Source: CAUZFZ01 sp963579025
GTDB lineage: Bacteria; Planctomycetota; Planctomycetia; Planctomycetales; Planctomycetaceae
Assembly: GCA_963579025.1 (NCBI GenBank)
Contig: CAUZFZ010000039.1
Coordinates: 5,236 to 69,235 of the forward strand
Reading direction: 5' to 3'
DNA length: 64,000 nucleotides
In this document: piece by piece, positions 8,647-17,794 of the stretch
Layout: every line of letters starts with the position of its first letter
Position numbering within the stretch: position 1 is the stretch's first letter
Program-made: the position numbers and the translations under genes
The notes under the pieces: generated by a model
Database searches by the model: none
The model's input: the letters and a program-made list of their open reading frames with translations, nothing else
What the model was told of the DNA's origin: nothing

Positions 8647-10698
8647 GTGAAATCACTGCAGCAAGCGTTTTCCAGCGACCAGACATGTCTGCTGGACGTG
8701 TCAGCGAACAGCATGGAGTCGCTGATCCCTGTAGTTATCGATCGTCTGATCGAGAACGGCCTGCTTCCGGCCGATCAGCGTGATGAGGTCATTGAGACAT
8801 TTGTCGCGCGTGAGCACGTTGTGTCGACGGCGATCGGGCATTCCGTGGCAGTGCCACACTGCTATCTGGATGGGCTTACGGAACCACTGATCGCCTTCGT
8901 GCGGCTGGAACATGCGGTCAATCTGGGTGCTCTGGACGGAACGCCAACGCGATATTTCTTCTTTCTGCTGGGACCGACCGGTCGCGCCGCCGAGCATCTG
9001 GACACGCTCGCGCTGATCGCCCGGCTCATGTCGGATGATGAACTGCGATACGACCTGGGCGATGCGGCTGACGCCGAGGCACTGCGCTGGGCACTGGGGC
9101 GAGCCGCGGAACGGTCGCGTCCGCAGCAACAACGGGAACAGGTCTCAGATGGTCTGGCCTACACCGGGCGTCTGTGCGGAGGACTGCGCGCCGACATCGC
9201 CCGCCGTCTTCCACATTATGTCCGTGACTTCCGAGACGGACTGCATCCGCAGTCACTGGCATCCACGCTGTTTCTGTACTTCGCGTGTCTGGCGCCTGCC
9301 GTGATCTTTGGCGGACTGATGTCGGCCGAAACGGGTAACTCAATCGGTGCGGTGGAGATGATTCTTGCCACGGCCGTCTGCGGAATCATCTATTCGCTGT
9401 TCGCTGGCCAGCCGCTGATCATTCTCGGCGGCACGGGCCCGTTGCTGGTGTTTACCGCAATTTTGTACGACCTCTGTCAGCCCGATAAGCTCGACATTCC
9501 GTTTCTGCCGGCCTATGCGTGGGTCGGATTCTGGACGGCCGCTTTCGTCGTCATTCTGGCTATCACCGATTCCAGTTGTCTGATGCGATTCTTTACGCGA
9601 TTCACGGATGAAGTGTTCGCCGCGCTGATCTCTCTGATCTTTATCTACAAAGCCGTCTGGTCATTGGCCGACGAGTTTCGCGGTCTCGATGCTCACGACC
9701 ATCACGACACAGCGCTGCTGACGCTGCTATTAGCGCTGGGTACGTTCTATATCGCTATCTCACTGCAGCGTTTTCGGCGAAGCCGTTATCTGCTGCCCTG
9801 GATGCGCGAGTTTCTGTCCGATTTCGGCCCGACGATCGCATTGATTGCCATGACGCTGGTGGCGATCTGGTTGCATGGGGTTGATCTGCAGCAATTGGAC
9901 GTTCCCGAATCTGTGCGTCCAACGCTGGCCACACGCGACTCGTGGCTGATCAATCCGTTTGATGCTCCCCCGTGGGTCTGGTTTGCTGCGGCGGGACCGG
10001 CGTTGCTCGCCACAGTCCTGGTCTTTCTGGACCAGAATATCACGGCTCGGCTCGTCAACAGTCGTGACCACAAACTCCAGAAGGGTGAGGCCTACCATCT
10101 GGATCTGGCAGTCGTTGGCGGTCTGATTGGACTTTGCTCGGCGTTCGGTTTGCCGTGGCTGGTTGCTGCCACGGTGCGTTCATTGAACCACGTTCGCAGT
10201 CTGGCGGTCGTCGAGGAATCCGTCTCTAATCGCGACAATCAGCGCCATGATCACATTCTGCACACGCGCGAAAACCGCCTGACAGGCTTGGCGATTCATA
10301 TTCTTATCGCCCTGTCGCTGCTGTTGCTGCCGCTGCTCAAACACGTGCCGATGGCCGTGCTTTACGGACTGTTCCTGTTCATGGGTGTGGTTTCCATGAA
10401 GGGCAACCAGCTTTTCGAAAGACTCAGCCTGTGGGCGATGGACTCATCGCTGTACCCCGGCACGCACTATATCCGTCGAGTCCCAAACCGCACGATTCAC
10501 CTGTTTACCGTCCTGCAACTGGTGTGTCTTGTGGTGCTGTGGGTGGTGAAGGGAAACGGCACCATCGGAATTCTGTTTCCGCTATTCATTGCCGCGCTCG
10601 TCCCTGTGCGATTGCTTATGAATCGCTATTTCAAGGAAGAGCATCTGCAAGCTCTGGATGCAGAAGAGATTCCGGAAGAAGAGGAAACTCAGTGGTAG
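8647..10698 (+). CDS. PTS EIIA domain fused to SLC4-family bicarbonate/anion transporter
   Basis: A 683-residue two-domain protein beginning with GTG (GCAGGA upstream). Residues 1-155 form a nitrogen-type PTS EIIA domain; the motif SVAVPHCYLDG places the phospho-accepting His at residue 71. From about 185 onward it is a band-3-like anion exchanger: RLPHYVRDFRDGL, then FGGLMSAETGNSIGAVEM, then FAGQPLIILGGTGPLLVF, a block highly characteristic of SLC4 transporters, followed by a dozen membrane segments ending near residue 660. The membrane part should move bicarbonate (possibly with sodium); the EIIA part is a ready-made phosphorylation sensor for the PTS-Ntr state. It is followed by a carbonic anhydrase and a SulP transporter on the same strand. 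A stand-alone PTS function seems unlikely because no EIIB/EIIC is present. Confidence 0.9.
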   Translation: MKSLQQAFSSDQTCLLDVSANSMESLIPVVIDRLIENGLLPADQRDEVIETFVAREHVVSTAIGHSVAVPHCYLDGLTEPLIAFVRLEHAVNLGALDGTPTRYFFFLLGPTGRAAEHLDTLALIARLMSDDELRYDLGDAADAEALRWALGRAAERSRPQQQREQVSDGLAYTGRLCGGLRADIARRLPHYVRDFRDGLHPQSLASTLFLYFACLAPAVIFGGLMSAETGNSIGAVEMILATAVCGIIYSLFAGQPLIILGGTGPLLVFTAILYDLCQPDKLDIPFLPAYAWVGFWTAAFVVILAITDSSCLMRFFTRFTDEVFAALISLIFIYKAVWSLADEFRGLDAHDHHDTALLTLLLALGTFYIAISLQRFRRSRYLLPWMREFLSDFGPTIALIAMTLVAIWLHGVDLQQLDVPESVRPTLATRDSWLINPFDAPPWVWFAAAGPALLATVLVFLDQNITARLVNSRDHKLQKGEAYHLDLAVVGGLIGLCSAFGLPWLVAATVRSLNHVRSLAVVEESVSNRDNQRHDHILHTRENRLTGLAIHILIALSLLLLPLLKHVPMAVLYGLFLFMGVVSMKGNQLFERLSLWAMDSSLYPGTHYIRRVPNRTIHLFTVLQLVCLVVLWVVKGNGTIGILFPLFIAALVPVRLLMNRYFKEEHLQALDAEEIPEEEETQW

Positions 10699-10934
10699 TG
10701 CCCTTTCGCAACGCTCAGGACAACATGGGGTGTCCTGCGATCGAGAGGTCAGTGTTGTCACGCCTCTGAAAACACATGCTCTGAATTCACGAAAATGGCG
10801 GGGATGAGCGGAATTTCTATGCACGTAAATGCTACTTTCGACCGATCTTCCGGAATTGACGCGGTGTCGCTGTGATGGATAAAGTCACGACCCACTCGCT
10901 AATCGCTCTCGAATCGCACTGAGTCGAATTCACA

Positions 10935-11309
10935 ATGGCTTCGTTAATCTGCCGGGTCGCCAGACTCCGATCGAACTGCTTCCGTCAGAGTTTTTCGGCG
11001 TTCCTGGGTTTGAGCCTGCGGACCACGCTGGTGCTCGTGACGTCGATTGGCATGGTTGGCATGCCGGCGTCGCTCGTAGCGAATTCCGACGCTGAATGCG
11101 AAACCGAGTCGCAGAACGAAGAGCATCGAGACAGTGACGGCGAGGAAGAAGCTCTCAGCACGGCCCGCCGACTGCGACTTGATCACGCTCGAAGTTCCAG
11201 CCGTGCACACAGCCGTCGGATAGCGGTCCGTCGGGCCTTGTTGCCTCTAAGACAGGTGCAGGCTGGCCACCGCCTGCCAAATGGCCTGTTGGCCCCGCTC
11301 CGACGTTGA
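10935..11309 (+). CDS. Small secreted hypothetical protein
   Basis: A 124-residue frame with an N-terminal hydrophobic stretch (RTTLVLVTSIGMVGMPASLVA, cleavage near residue 49 after a long basic n-region), followed by an acidic stretch (SQNEEHRDSDGEEE) and an Arg-rich C-terminal third ending LPNGLLAPLRR. Codon choice looks normal for the window. It recalls the small secreted protein at 23405-23713 in layout (signal peptide then acidic patch), though sequence identity is not obvious. I do not recognise the family. It lies between the EIIA-SLC4 transporter and the cytosolic carbonic anhydrase on the same strand. It could still be a chance frame. Confidence 0.45.
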   Translation: MASLICRVARLRSNCFRQSFSAFLGLSLRTTLVLVTSIGMVGMPASLVANSDAECETESQNEEHRDSDGEEEALSTARRLRLDHARSSSRAHSRRIAVRRALLPLRQVQAGHRLPNGLLAPLRR

Positions 11310-11536
11310 GCTTCAGGCTGCAATGTGCGGGAAAGTGCTCAACGCCCGCAATGCGCACCCAGTGACGATCCTCAGTCAGGCCATACCGGTTGACTGAACT
11401 CCCCAGGCGGGTGTGACTCACTCGTAGCGCCGATTCGCGGAGCCGCGCATTCAGTACGGCTCTCTGCTCGCGACACGCCATGGTCCGCGATCGGCGAATC
11501 GCCTTCCACAACCAGACGGACACGAAGGAAAGCTCG

Positions 11537-12202
11537 ATGCAGAATCTCGTAGACGGAATTCATCAGTTTCAGCAGGACATCTTCAGCCGAGATAAGAAAC
11601 TGTTTGAAAAGCTCGCCGAGGGCCAGCAGCCGATGGCGCTCTTTATCACGTGTTCCGACTCGCGGATCGATCCAACGCTGCTGACTCAGACGCGCCCCGG
11701 CGAACTGTTCATCATGCGCAATGCCGGGAACATCGTGCCCCCCTATGGTGCCGTGTATGGGGGCGAAGCGGCGACTCTGGAATACGCGGTCAGTGTGCTC
11801 AAAGTCCGCGACATCGTTGTCTGCGGACATTCTCATTGCGGGGCGATGGATGGCCTGCTGCACCCCGAGACAGTGGAAAATCTCCCGGCGGTTCGAGCAT
11901 GGCTCGAACACGCCGAAACCACACGACGAATCGTGACGGAGAACTATCAGCACATTGTTGATCCGACGAACCGATTGACACTGACCGTCGAAGAGAACGT
12001 GCTGGTCCAGCTTGAGCATCTGCGCACGCATCCCTCGGTCGCGGCAGCGCTGGGCCGGGATGAGCTGCATCTACACGGCTGGGTCTACAAGTTCGAAACC
12101 GGTGACGTGTTCTCATTCGACCCGGAACAGCGGCAGTTCCGACCACTGACAAGCATGGTGCTCGCCAACTTTGTGGAACGCGGACGATCGCCCGTAATCT
12201 GA
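11537..12202 (+). CDS. Beta-class carbonic anhydrase (cytosolic)
   Basis: A 221-residue beta-carbonic anhydrase with zinc-site motifs FITCSDSRIDP (Cys and the Asp-Arg dyad) and VVCGHSHCGAMDG (His and Cys), and the intervening GELFIMRNAGNIVPP. The C-terminal part LHLHGWVYKFETGDVFSFD is typical of the proteobacterial-type clade. There is no signal peptide, unlike the Tat-exported enzyme at 6406-7128, so this one should equilibrate imported bicarbonate with CO2 in the cytoplasm. The ATG at 11537 is preceded by AAGGAAAG; the frame is open back to 11480 without family sequence. It is followed after 76 bp by the SulP transporter, a pairing common in bicarbonate uptake operons. Confidence 0.95.
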   Translation: MQNLVDGIHQFQQDIFSRDKKLFEKLAEGQQPMALFITCSDSRIDPTLLTQTRPGELFIMRNAGNIVPPYGAVYGGEAATLEYAVSVLKVRDIVVCGHSHCGAMDGLLHPETVENLPAVRAWLEHAETTRRIVTENYQHIVDPTNRLTLTVEENVLVQLEHLRTHPSVAAALGRDELHLHGWVYKFETGDVFSFDPEQRQFRPLTSMVLANFVERGRSPVI

Positions 12203-12278
12203 TTTGGTTTGCTCGAGTCCGGCGACTTCGGCTACCCCTCAAAACACGACTCACCCAGCAATAGAATGTTTGTGACCT

Positions 12279-14255
12279 GTGACCAACACTGACGACTCAA
12301 AACTGAAGCCCACGATTCGACATGACGGACCTGCTTCGCTGGTCACATTTCTGGTGGCACTTCCACTATGTATGGGAATTGCCATCGCGTCGGGAGCGCC
12401 CGTTTCCGCCGGACTTCTATCGGGAATCGTAGGTGGACTGGTGGTCGGAGTTCTGGCCGGAGCGCCCCTGCAGGTCAGCGGTCCCGCCGCCGGACTGACC
12501 GTAATCGTGTACGGAATTGTGCAGCAACATGGTCTGGAAATGCTGGGGCCGGTCGTCCTCATGGCGGGCCTGATGCAGGTTGGCGCCGGTCTGCTTCGCT
12601 GGGGACAGTGGTTTCGTGCAGTGTCGCCCGCAGTGATTCGTGGCATGCTGGCTGGCATCGGCATACTGATTCTGTCGAGTCAGTTTCACGTGATGGTCGA
12701 CGATACGCCGCGCAGCGGTGGGCTGGCCAACCTTGCTTCAATTCCCGAAGCCGTGTGGAAAGGGCTGCCCTGGCCGGAAGCTCAAACGCGTGAACAGCGT
12801 AAGGCACGTCTGTCGATCCTGCAGTCACTCGGCGAGTTACATGAAGAGCAGGTACAGATTCGCGAACTGGCAGCCGAACGCGTTCCGCACACTCTTCCGG
12901 ACCATGATCCATCCACCGACATGATCAACCTCACGATGTTGATTTCGCGGCAGGAACGAGTGCTCGCCAGATTCCAGCAGCAGGAAACTGCGGCGAGTAA
13001 TCTTGAGTTTCAACGAGGGCATAACCAGCGATCACGAGAAGCCGCCCTGGCTGCAACATCGACGGCGTTGTTGACTGCACTGGATGATCTGCAAACGTCA
13101 GACGTGGCAGACATACGTGACTCACAACTGCGAGCTGAGGAGACCCTGCATGGCGTACTGATTGAATTTCACAATCATGACTGGGCCGCAAAGATCGGCC
13201 TGCTGACCATTCTGATTCTTGTCGCATGGCAGATGATCCCATCACGGAAGATTCGAGTCGTCCCGGGTGCACTGATTGCTGTCGTCGTCACGACACTTCT
13301 GGGCTGGCTGCTGGTTCTTCCGGTTAATTACGTGGAAGTCCCGCAAAACCTGTTCGACGAAATCCACTTCCCGTCATGGGCAGTCATGAGGGAAGCGCCA
13401 TGGAAAGAGCTCGTGCAGGCAGCCATGTTCATGGCCGTGGTCGCCAGCGCCGAAACGCTGCTGTGTGCATCAGCCGTCGATCGTCTGCATGACGGCCCGC
13501 GGACGAATTACGACCGTGAGCTGTTCGCCCAGGGCATTGGCAACACGATCTGCGGCTGCCTGGGAGCGCTCCCTTTGACGGGAGTCATCGTGCGCAGTTC
13601 TGCGAACATCGAAGCCGGAGGAAAAACACGAGCTTCCGCGATCGTGCACGGACTCTGGCTGCTGCTCTTCGTTGCGCTTCTCAGCACGCTGCTGCGGATG
13701 ATTCCGACGTCCTGCCTGGCCGCCGTCCTGGTTTATACCGGCTACAAGCTGATTAACCCGAAGTCGATCAGAGAGTTGAGCAAACAGGGTCGTGGAGAAC
13801 TTGTGACCTACCTGATCACGGTTGTTCTAATCGTGTCGGTCGATCTGCTGACCGGTGTCATCGCCGGTATCATCGCTGCGGCCGTTCGCCTCCTGCACAA
13901 GTTCTCGCACCTGGAAACGGATCTGTTGGTCGAGCAGGAACAACGGAAGGCGACACTGACTCTGCGCGGGGCGGCGACGTTTCTGAGACTTCCTGTCCTG
14001 GCGAATGAACTCGAAAACGTCCCCCGTGGGTTTGAATTGCATGTCGATTTCGAGGATCTGCTTCACATCGACCACGCGTGTTTTGACCTGCTGATGAACT
14101 GGTCACAACAGCACGAAAGGACCGGGGGTCACATGCTGGTCGACTGGCATTCGTTGCACGCGAGCCACGGAGTAGTGCGAACGGGAAACGGGAAGCACGC
14201 GACCGATTCAGCCCCAAAAGTGACGACGGCTGGTCAGGCGAGTGATCACGCGTGA
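12279..14255 (+). CDS. SulP-family bicarbonate/sulfate transporter with large soluble insertion
   Basis: A 658-residue SulP (SLC26) transporter starting at GTG. The core is clear: ALPLCMGIAIASGAPVSAGL, then APLQVSGPAAGLTVIV, then AETLLCASAVDRL and GALPLTGVIVRSSANIEAGG, then a C-terminal STAS-like domain at about 550-630 (HVDFEDLLHIDHACFDLL). Unusually, about 140 hydrophilic, helix-prone residues (roughly 162-302) interrupt the membrane domain between two segments; they are rich in Gln, Glu and Ala and may form a coiled coil. Next to a carbonic anhydrase, bicarbonate is the likeliest substrate. No strong ribosome binding site precedes the GTG. The last 10 bp overlap the convergent - strand SulP gene. 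Confidence 0.88.
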   Translation: MTNTDDSKLKPTIRHDGPASLVTFLVALPLCMGIAIASGAPVSAGLLSGIVGGLVVGVLAGAPLQVSGPAAGLTVIVYGIVQQHGLEMLGPVVLMAGLMQVGAGLLRWGQWFRAVSPAVIRGMLAGIGILILSSQFHVMVDDTPRSGGLANLASIPEAVWKGLPWPEAQTREQRKARLSILQSLGELHEEQVQIRELAAERVPHTLPDHDPSTDMINLTMLISRQERVLARFQQQETAASNLEFQRGHNQRSREAALAATSTALLTALDDLQTSDVADIRDSQLRAEETLHGVLIEFHNHDWAAKIGLLTILILVAWQMIPSRKIRVVPGALIAVVVTTLLGWLLVLPVNYVEVPQNLFDEIHFPSWAVMREAPWKELVQAAMFMAVVASAETLLCASAVDRLHDGPRTNYDRELFAQGIGNTICGCLGALPLTGVIVRSSANIEAGGKTRASAIVHGLWLLLFVALLSTLLRMIPTSCLAAVLVYTGYKLINPKSIRELSKQGRGELVTYLITVVLIVSVDLLTGVIAGIIAAAVRLLHKFSHLETDLLVEQEQRKATLTLRGAATFLRLPVLANELENVPRGFELHVDFEDLLHIDHACFDLLMNWSQQHERTGGHMLVDWHSLHASHGVVRTGNGKHATDSAPKVTTAGQASDHA

Positions 14256-16237
14256 CTGGGCTCGGTTTCATGGGCAACTGGTGTGAAATGACCCACGCGG
14301 ACGACGTCGATTGTTTCTACACACGCGGTCACGTGATGTTCGGGCAGAATGTCGCGCCGCAGGAAATCGATGATCGCGTTGCAAATGTCCTCCGGCACAA
14401 TGACCTCGATACGGACGTACGTGTCATCGTCGTCAACGCAACCGGCCATGATGTGCCGTCGACCAGCCCCGGCACAGGAGATCACGGAATAGCCGGTGGC
14501 TCCGCAGTCGACGAACGCATCCAGCAACCAGAGTTTTAGTGACTGATTTGCAGTAACAGTGAGCCGGCGGGCCGACGCCAGACCCCGTTTGCGGGCCGCT
14601 TGTGAGTTGTCCGAGAGCGGTTGAAGTGATTCGAGCCCGCGAATCTCGAAACGCAGACCTTCCTGCTCGAAGTCACGCTGCATTTCTTCCAGCTTGCCCA
14701 TCACGCTGTGATCGACAAGCTGCGCGCCGGACAGATCGATCACCAGATTCCTTCGCTGGACCAGCCCGACATCTTCGATCTGTCGACGAAATGGAATCCA
14801 GTTACTGAACACCGCTGACTGCTGGGCAATGATCACACTGGTGTCTGCAGAAACTTCCTGTACCTCGAGATACGGTTTGAACAGAGACTTCAAGGGAACG
14901 CCATTGGCCACGTGAATGATCATCTTCAGCAGAATTCCGGCCGCGACGCCCACCAGCAGATCCTCGACAAGAACGACGACCAGGGTCGTGACAAAAATCG
15001 CCAGTTGCTCTCGTCCAATGCGGTAGACGTGAATGAACTCGGTGGGGTGAGCAAGCCGGTACCCGGTGTAGACGAGCATCGCGGCGAGTGCCGCCAGCGG
15101 AATGCGATGCAGGACTGTCGGGATCAGCGCAACGCACAACAGTAGAAACACGCCGTGCCACATGTCCGCAAAACGAGTGCGGGCTCCGTTGTCGATGTTG
15201 GCTTTGGATCGAACGATTTCCGAGATCATCGGCAGACCGCCAACGAACGCAGCACACAGGTTGCCCACGCCGACTGCGATGATGTCACGGTCCATATTCG
15301 TCTTGCGTTTCCACGGGTCGAGCAGATCGACCGCCTTAGCGCTCAACAACGACTCCAGGCTGCCGATGACGAAGAACATCATCACCCACTTCCACGCGAC
15401 TGGCTGTGCCAGCACGGAGAAGTCTGGAAACGTGACGTCATTAAACGTGCCGAACACCCGGTCGGGCATGTCGACGAGATACTGCTCGCTGAGCTGATAC
15501 TCGTGCCCGTGAAGTGGATAGGAGTGTTCGTGCAGCAGGTCGAAACCCATTCCCATTGGTACTGCGACCAGCAGCACAACCATGGGAGCAGGGATCAATT
15601 TGAGTGGAGGCAGCTTTCTGCTGATGAACGGCCAGAAAAACATGATCAGCAGACTGACAACGCCGATTGCCGCAATCGCCGGGTTCGCTTCGAGGAGGTA
15701 ATGCGGAATCTCCTGAACCATCTTCAACGGATCGGCACTGGGTGCGCGACCGGTCGTTTCGTCAATCACTCCCAGCGCGTAGGGGATCTGCTTAACAACA
15801 ATGATCATGCCAATCGCCGCCAGCATTCCATGCACGGCAGAAATGGGAAAGAACTCGCCGAGAATGCCGGCTCGAAACATGCCAAACAGAATTTGCAGGA
15901 CAGCAGCGGCGACGCCAACAGCCAGGGCCGCCTTGTATGCGTCCGCGTTTCCCGGTCCACCAAACTCGTTAATGCACCCCAGGGCGATCACGATCAGTCC
16001 CGCAGCCGGGCCTTTGATCGTCAGTTCGCTGTTGCTCAGAAACGTTGCCAGGATTGATCCGATAATCGCCGTAAAGATCCCGGCGATCGGTGGATAGCCG
16101 CACGCTACCGAGATGCCCAGGCACAGCGGCAGGGCGATCAGAAAAACCAGAAACCCCGAGATGAGATCCTGTTTGAGATACTTCGTGAAGCCGGGCAGAT
16201 CGCCGCGGGGAACTTCGTTGACTGGTGTTGGAGTCAT
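14246..16237 (-). CDS. SulP-family transporter with STAS and C-terminal PII-like domain
   Basis: A 663-residue SulP transporter (ALPLCLGISVACGYPPIAGI; LTIKGPAAGLIVIALG; GSLESLLSAKAVDLLDP; GGLPMISEIVRSKANIDNG) with a STAS domain at about 455-555 (NLVIDLSGAQLVDHSVMGKL) and an extra 100-residue tail from about 557. The tail (GATGYSVISCAGAGRRHIMAG, then YVRIEVIVPEDICNAIIDFL) has the strand-helix order and Gly-rich loop of PII-like regulators such as those linked to BicA-type and SbtA transporters. It probably imports bicarbonate under nucleotide-responsive control. Its ATG overlaps the stop of the upstream NuoM-like gene by 4 bp (ATGA), so the two are translationally coupled; by analogy with known gene groups it may belong with dabA/dabB. 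Confidence 0.9.
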   Translation of the reverse strand: MTPTPVNEVPRGDLPGFTKYLKQDLISGFLVFLIALPLCLGISVACGYPPIAGIFTAIIGSILATFLSNSELTIKGPAAGLIVIALGCINEFGGPGNADAYKAALAVGVAAAVLQILFGMFRAGILGEFFPISAVHGMLAAIGMIIVVKQIPYALGVIDETTGRAPSADPLKMVQEIPHYLLEANPAIAAIGVVSLLIMFFWPFISRKLPPLKLIPAPMVVLLVAVPMGMGFDLLHEHSYPLHGHEYQLSEQYLVDMPDRVFGTFNDVTFPDFSVLAQPVAWKWVMMFFVIGSLESLLSAKAVDLLDPWKRKTNMDRDIIAVGVGNLCAAFVGGLPMISEIVRSKANIDNGARTRFADMWHGVFLLLCVALIPTVLHRIPLAALAAMLVYTGYRLAHPTEFIHVYRIGREQLAIFVTTLVVVLVEDLLVGVAAGILLKMIIHVANGVPLKSLFKPYLEVQEVSADTSVIIAQQSAVFSNWIPFRRQIEDVGLVQRRNLVIDLSGAQLVDHSVMGKLEEMQRDFEQEGLRFEIRGLESLQPLSDNSQAARKRGLASARRLTVTANQSLKLWLLDAFVDCGATGYSVISCAGAGRRHIMAGCVDDDDTYVRIEVIVPEDICNAIIDFLRRDILPEHHVTACVETIDVVRVGHFTPVAHETEPSHA

Positions 16238-17700
16238 TCGTGCGATTCCGAAAGAACGACGCTGTCAGAGTCGTCAGTTAAAGGAGTGTTGGTGGCTGGA
16301 CTGAAATTCGCGGCTGGTGGATGGCGGTGTCTGATGAGTTCGATGGCGGCGTGGTAGCGCGACGCAACTCCTGGTTGCGGCCAGAGTCCGCCACCCAGAA
16401 TCAGGACCGCCAGAATCAGCACGGCCACACGTTCAGACGGACGGGCTCGCAACGAGATGGACGCCACATGCCGCGTCCCGGTGAAGATGCGGAAGTACGC
16501 GTGCATGATCGCAATGCCATTCAAAGCAGCGGCAACGACGACGGCGGTTCCGATCAGCGGATAGATGCCGACGGCGCCTTCAATCAGTAATTCGGTTCCA
16601 ATGAAACCGACTGTTCCAGGGAAGCCGATTGATGAGAGCCCCGTCAGCAGGAACAACGACGCAAGCGTCGGCGTGTGTTGGTACAGCCCGTGATACTCCG
16701 ACAACGTCAGCGTTCCGGTGCGAGCTTCGATGCTGCGTAGTGTCAGGCCGAATCCACCGAGTGACAGACCCACCGAAAGCCACACGCACAAAGCTCCGGT
16801 CAATCCAATCGGTGTGACCAGTTCCATGCCAACCAGCACCAGTGACGAGTGACTCAGGAACAGGTAGCAGAAGAAACGTCGGGCTTCGGTCTGAACGAGT
16901 GCCATTCCGGCGGCGTACACGGCCGTAATCAGCGAGACCACCGCAATGCTCTGTAATGCCCAGTCCGGAGCGACGGGAAGGACCAGTCGCATGATGGTGT
17001 AGGCCCCCGCCATGGGCGCCACGAACAGGAGTGCCGTACCGAAGGTCGCTTTCTCAAACAGGTCGGTCATCCAGCAATGGACTGGCACAATGCCGCTGCG
17101 CAGGAGAGCTGCCGCGGTGAGCAACGCCCCGGGAAGCAGTCCCAGCGGCTGATCCCGGTTCGTCGTGTCGACCAGCGACCAACCTGCAACCAGCATCAAC
17201 ACGAACAGCCCCATATGCACCACATACACACGAGCACATCGGCCCCGCGCCCGTAACTCAATCCAGGGCGGAATCGTCGCCAGCGAGAGCAGAGTGATCA
17301 GCACCCACGGATCGCGACAGCTCAATGTCGCCAGCAGCAATGCCTGGGAGACCAGTGCCCAGCCGAATGAAAATCGATTGACCTTTGTTCGCAGGGTCGA
17401 CATGACCGTCATCAGGTAGAGGAGGGCAGCCAGTGGGAGCAGCGGCGCACTCAACTCATCGATCACAAAGACATCCCGATGAAATACCAGCTCGATGACA
17501 TCCCAGTGGTCATGGGCCTCGAACGTATGCAGCGATTGGAAGTCCAGCCACTCGCCGATTGCGCAGGCCAGTGTGAGGACGCACACAACCAGACACCGGG
17601 CGCGTGCTGCATTCGGATTCCGCGTCAGACCAGTGACGAGCGCACCAATCAAAGGGATGACGATCGCCAGTTCGATCCACGGAAGATGAAGTTCAGGCAT
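16234..17700 (-). CDS. NuoM/MrpD-like proton-conducting membrane subunit (DAB-associated)
   Basis: A 488-residue integral membrane protein of the complex I/Mrp antiporter family with about 14 segments. Recognisable parts are FVIDELSAPLLPLAALLYL near residue 80, LLRSGIVPVHCWMTDLFEKAT near 230, and LTGLSSIGFPGTVGFIGTE near 370. At the position where NuoM/NuoL carry the buried Lys of the first half-channel (normally K in 'vKmPavPlHgW'), this protein has Arg in LRSGIVPVHCW. It overlaps the downstream SulP gene by 4 bp. It lies about 0.9 kb downstream of dabB on the same strand with the opposite-facing HNH cassette between. A role as a second ion-translocating subunit powering inorganic carbon uptake is inferred from context. 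Confidence 0.85.
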   Translation of the reverse strand: MPELHLPWIELAIVIPLIGALVTGLTRNPNAARARCLVVCVLTLACAIGEWLDFQSLHTFEAHDHWDVIELVFHRDVFVIDELSAPLLPLAALLYLMTVMSTLRTKVNRFSFGWALVSQALLLATLSCRDPWVLITLLSLATIPPWIELRARGRCARVYVVHMGLFVLMLVAGWSLVDTTNRDQPLGLLPGALLTAAALLRSGIVPVHCWMTDLFEKATFGTALLFVAPMAGAYTIMRLVLPVAPDWALQSIAVVSLITAVYAAGMALVQTEARRFFCYLFLSHSSLVLVGMELVTPIGLTGALCVWLSVGLSLGGFGLTLRSIEARTGTLTLSEYHGLYQHTPTLASLFLLTGLSSIGFPGTVGFIGTELLIEGAVGIYPLIGTAVVVAAALNGIAIMHAYFRIFTGTRHVASISLRARPSERVAVLILAVLILGGGLWPQPGVASRYHAAIELIRHRHPPAANFSPATNTPLTDDSDSVVLSESHE

Positions 17701-17731
17701 CAGTCGACCCTCGCTTCATCACGACCGCCAA

Positions 17732-17759
17732 TGACTTCACTGCAATACTGGTGTATTAT
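17732..17759 (+). promoter_or_regulatory. Candidate promoter for the CopG-like/HNH pair
   Basis: TGACTT (17732-17737) and TATTAT (17754-17759) are spaced 16 bp apart, 36 bp before the start codon at 17795. The -10 region overlaps a short inverted repeat, AATAC/GTATT at 17744-17748 and 17753-17757, which could be an operator for self-repression by a CopG-like product. This is pattern matching only. Confidence 0.33.
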
Positions 17760-17794
17760 CGAGCCTGTCTTGTGATGCGGTATGAGGTAACCAG

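Noticed and set aside
8647..9132. EIIA domain considered as part of a sugar PTS permease
   Set aside because: The membrane part has SLC4 anion-exchanger signatures and no EIIB or EIIC sequences, so a sugar permease is unlikely.
15155..16057. 300-codon + strand frame inside the SulP-PII gene
   Set aside because: It is antisense to a well-conserved transporter and its His/Asp/Gln-rich composition is typical of reversed membrane-protein codons.
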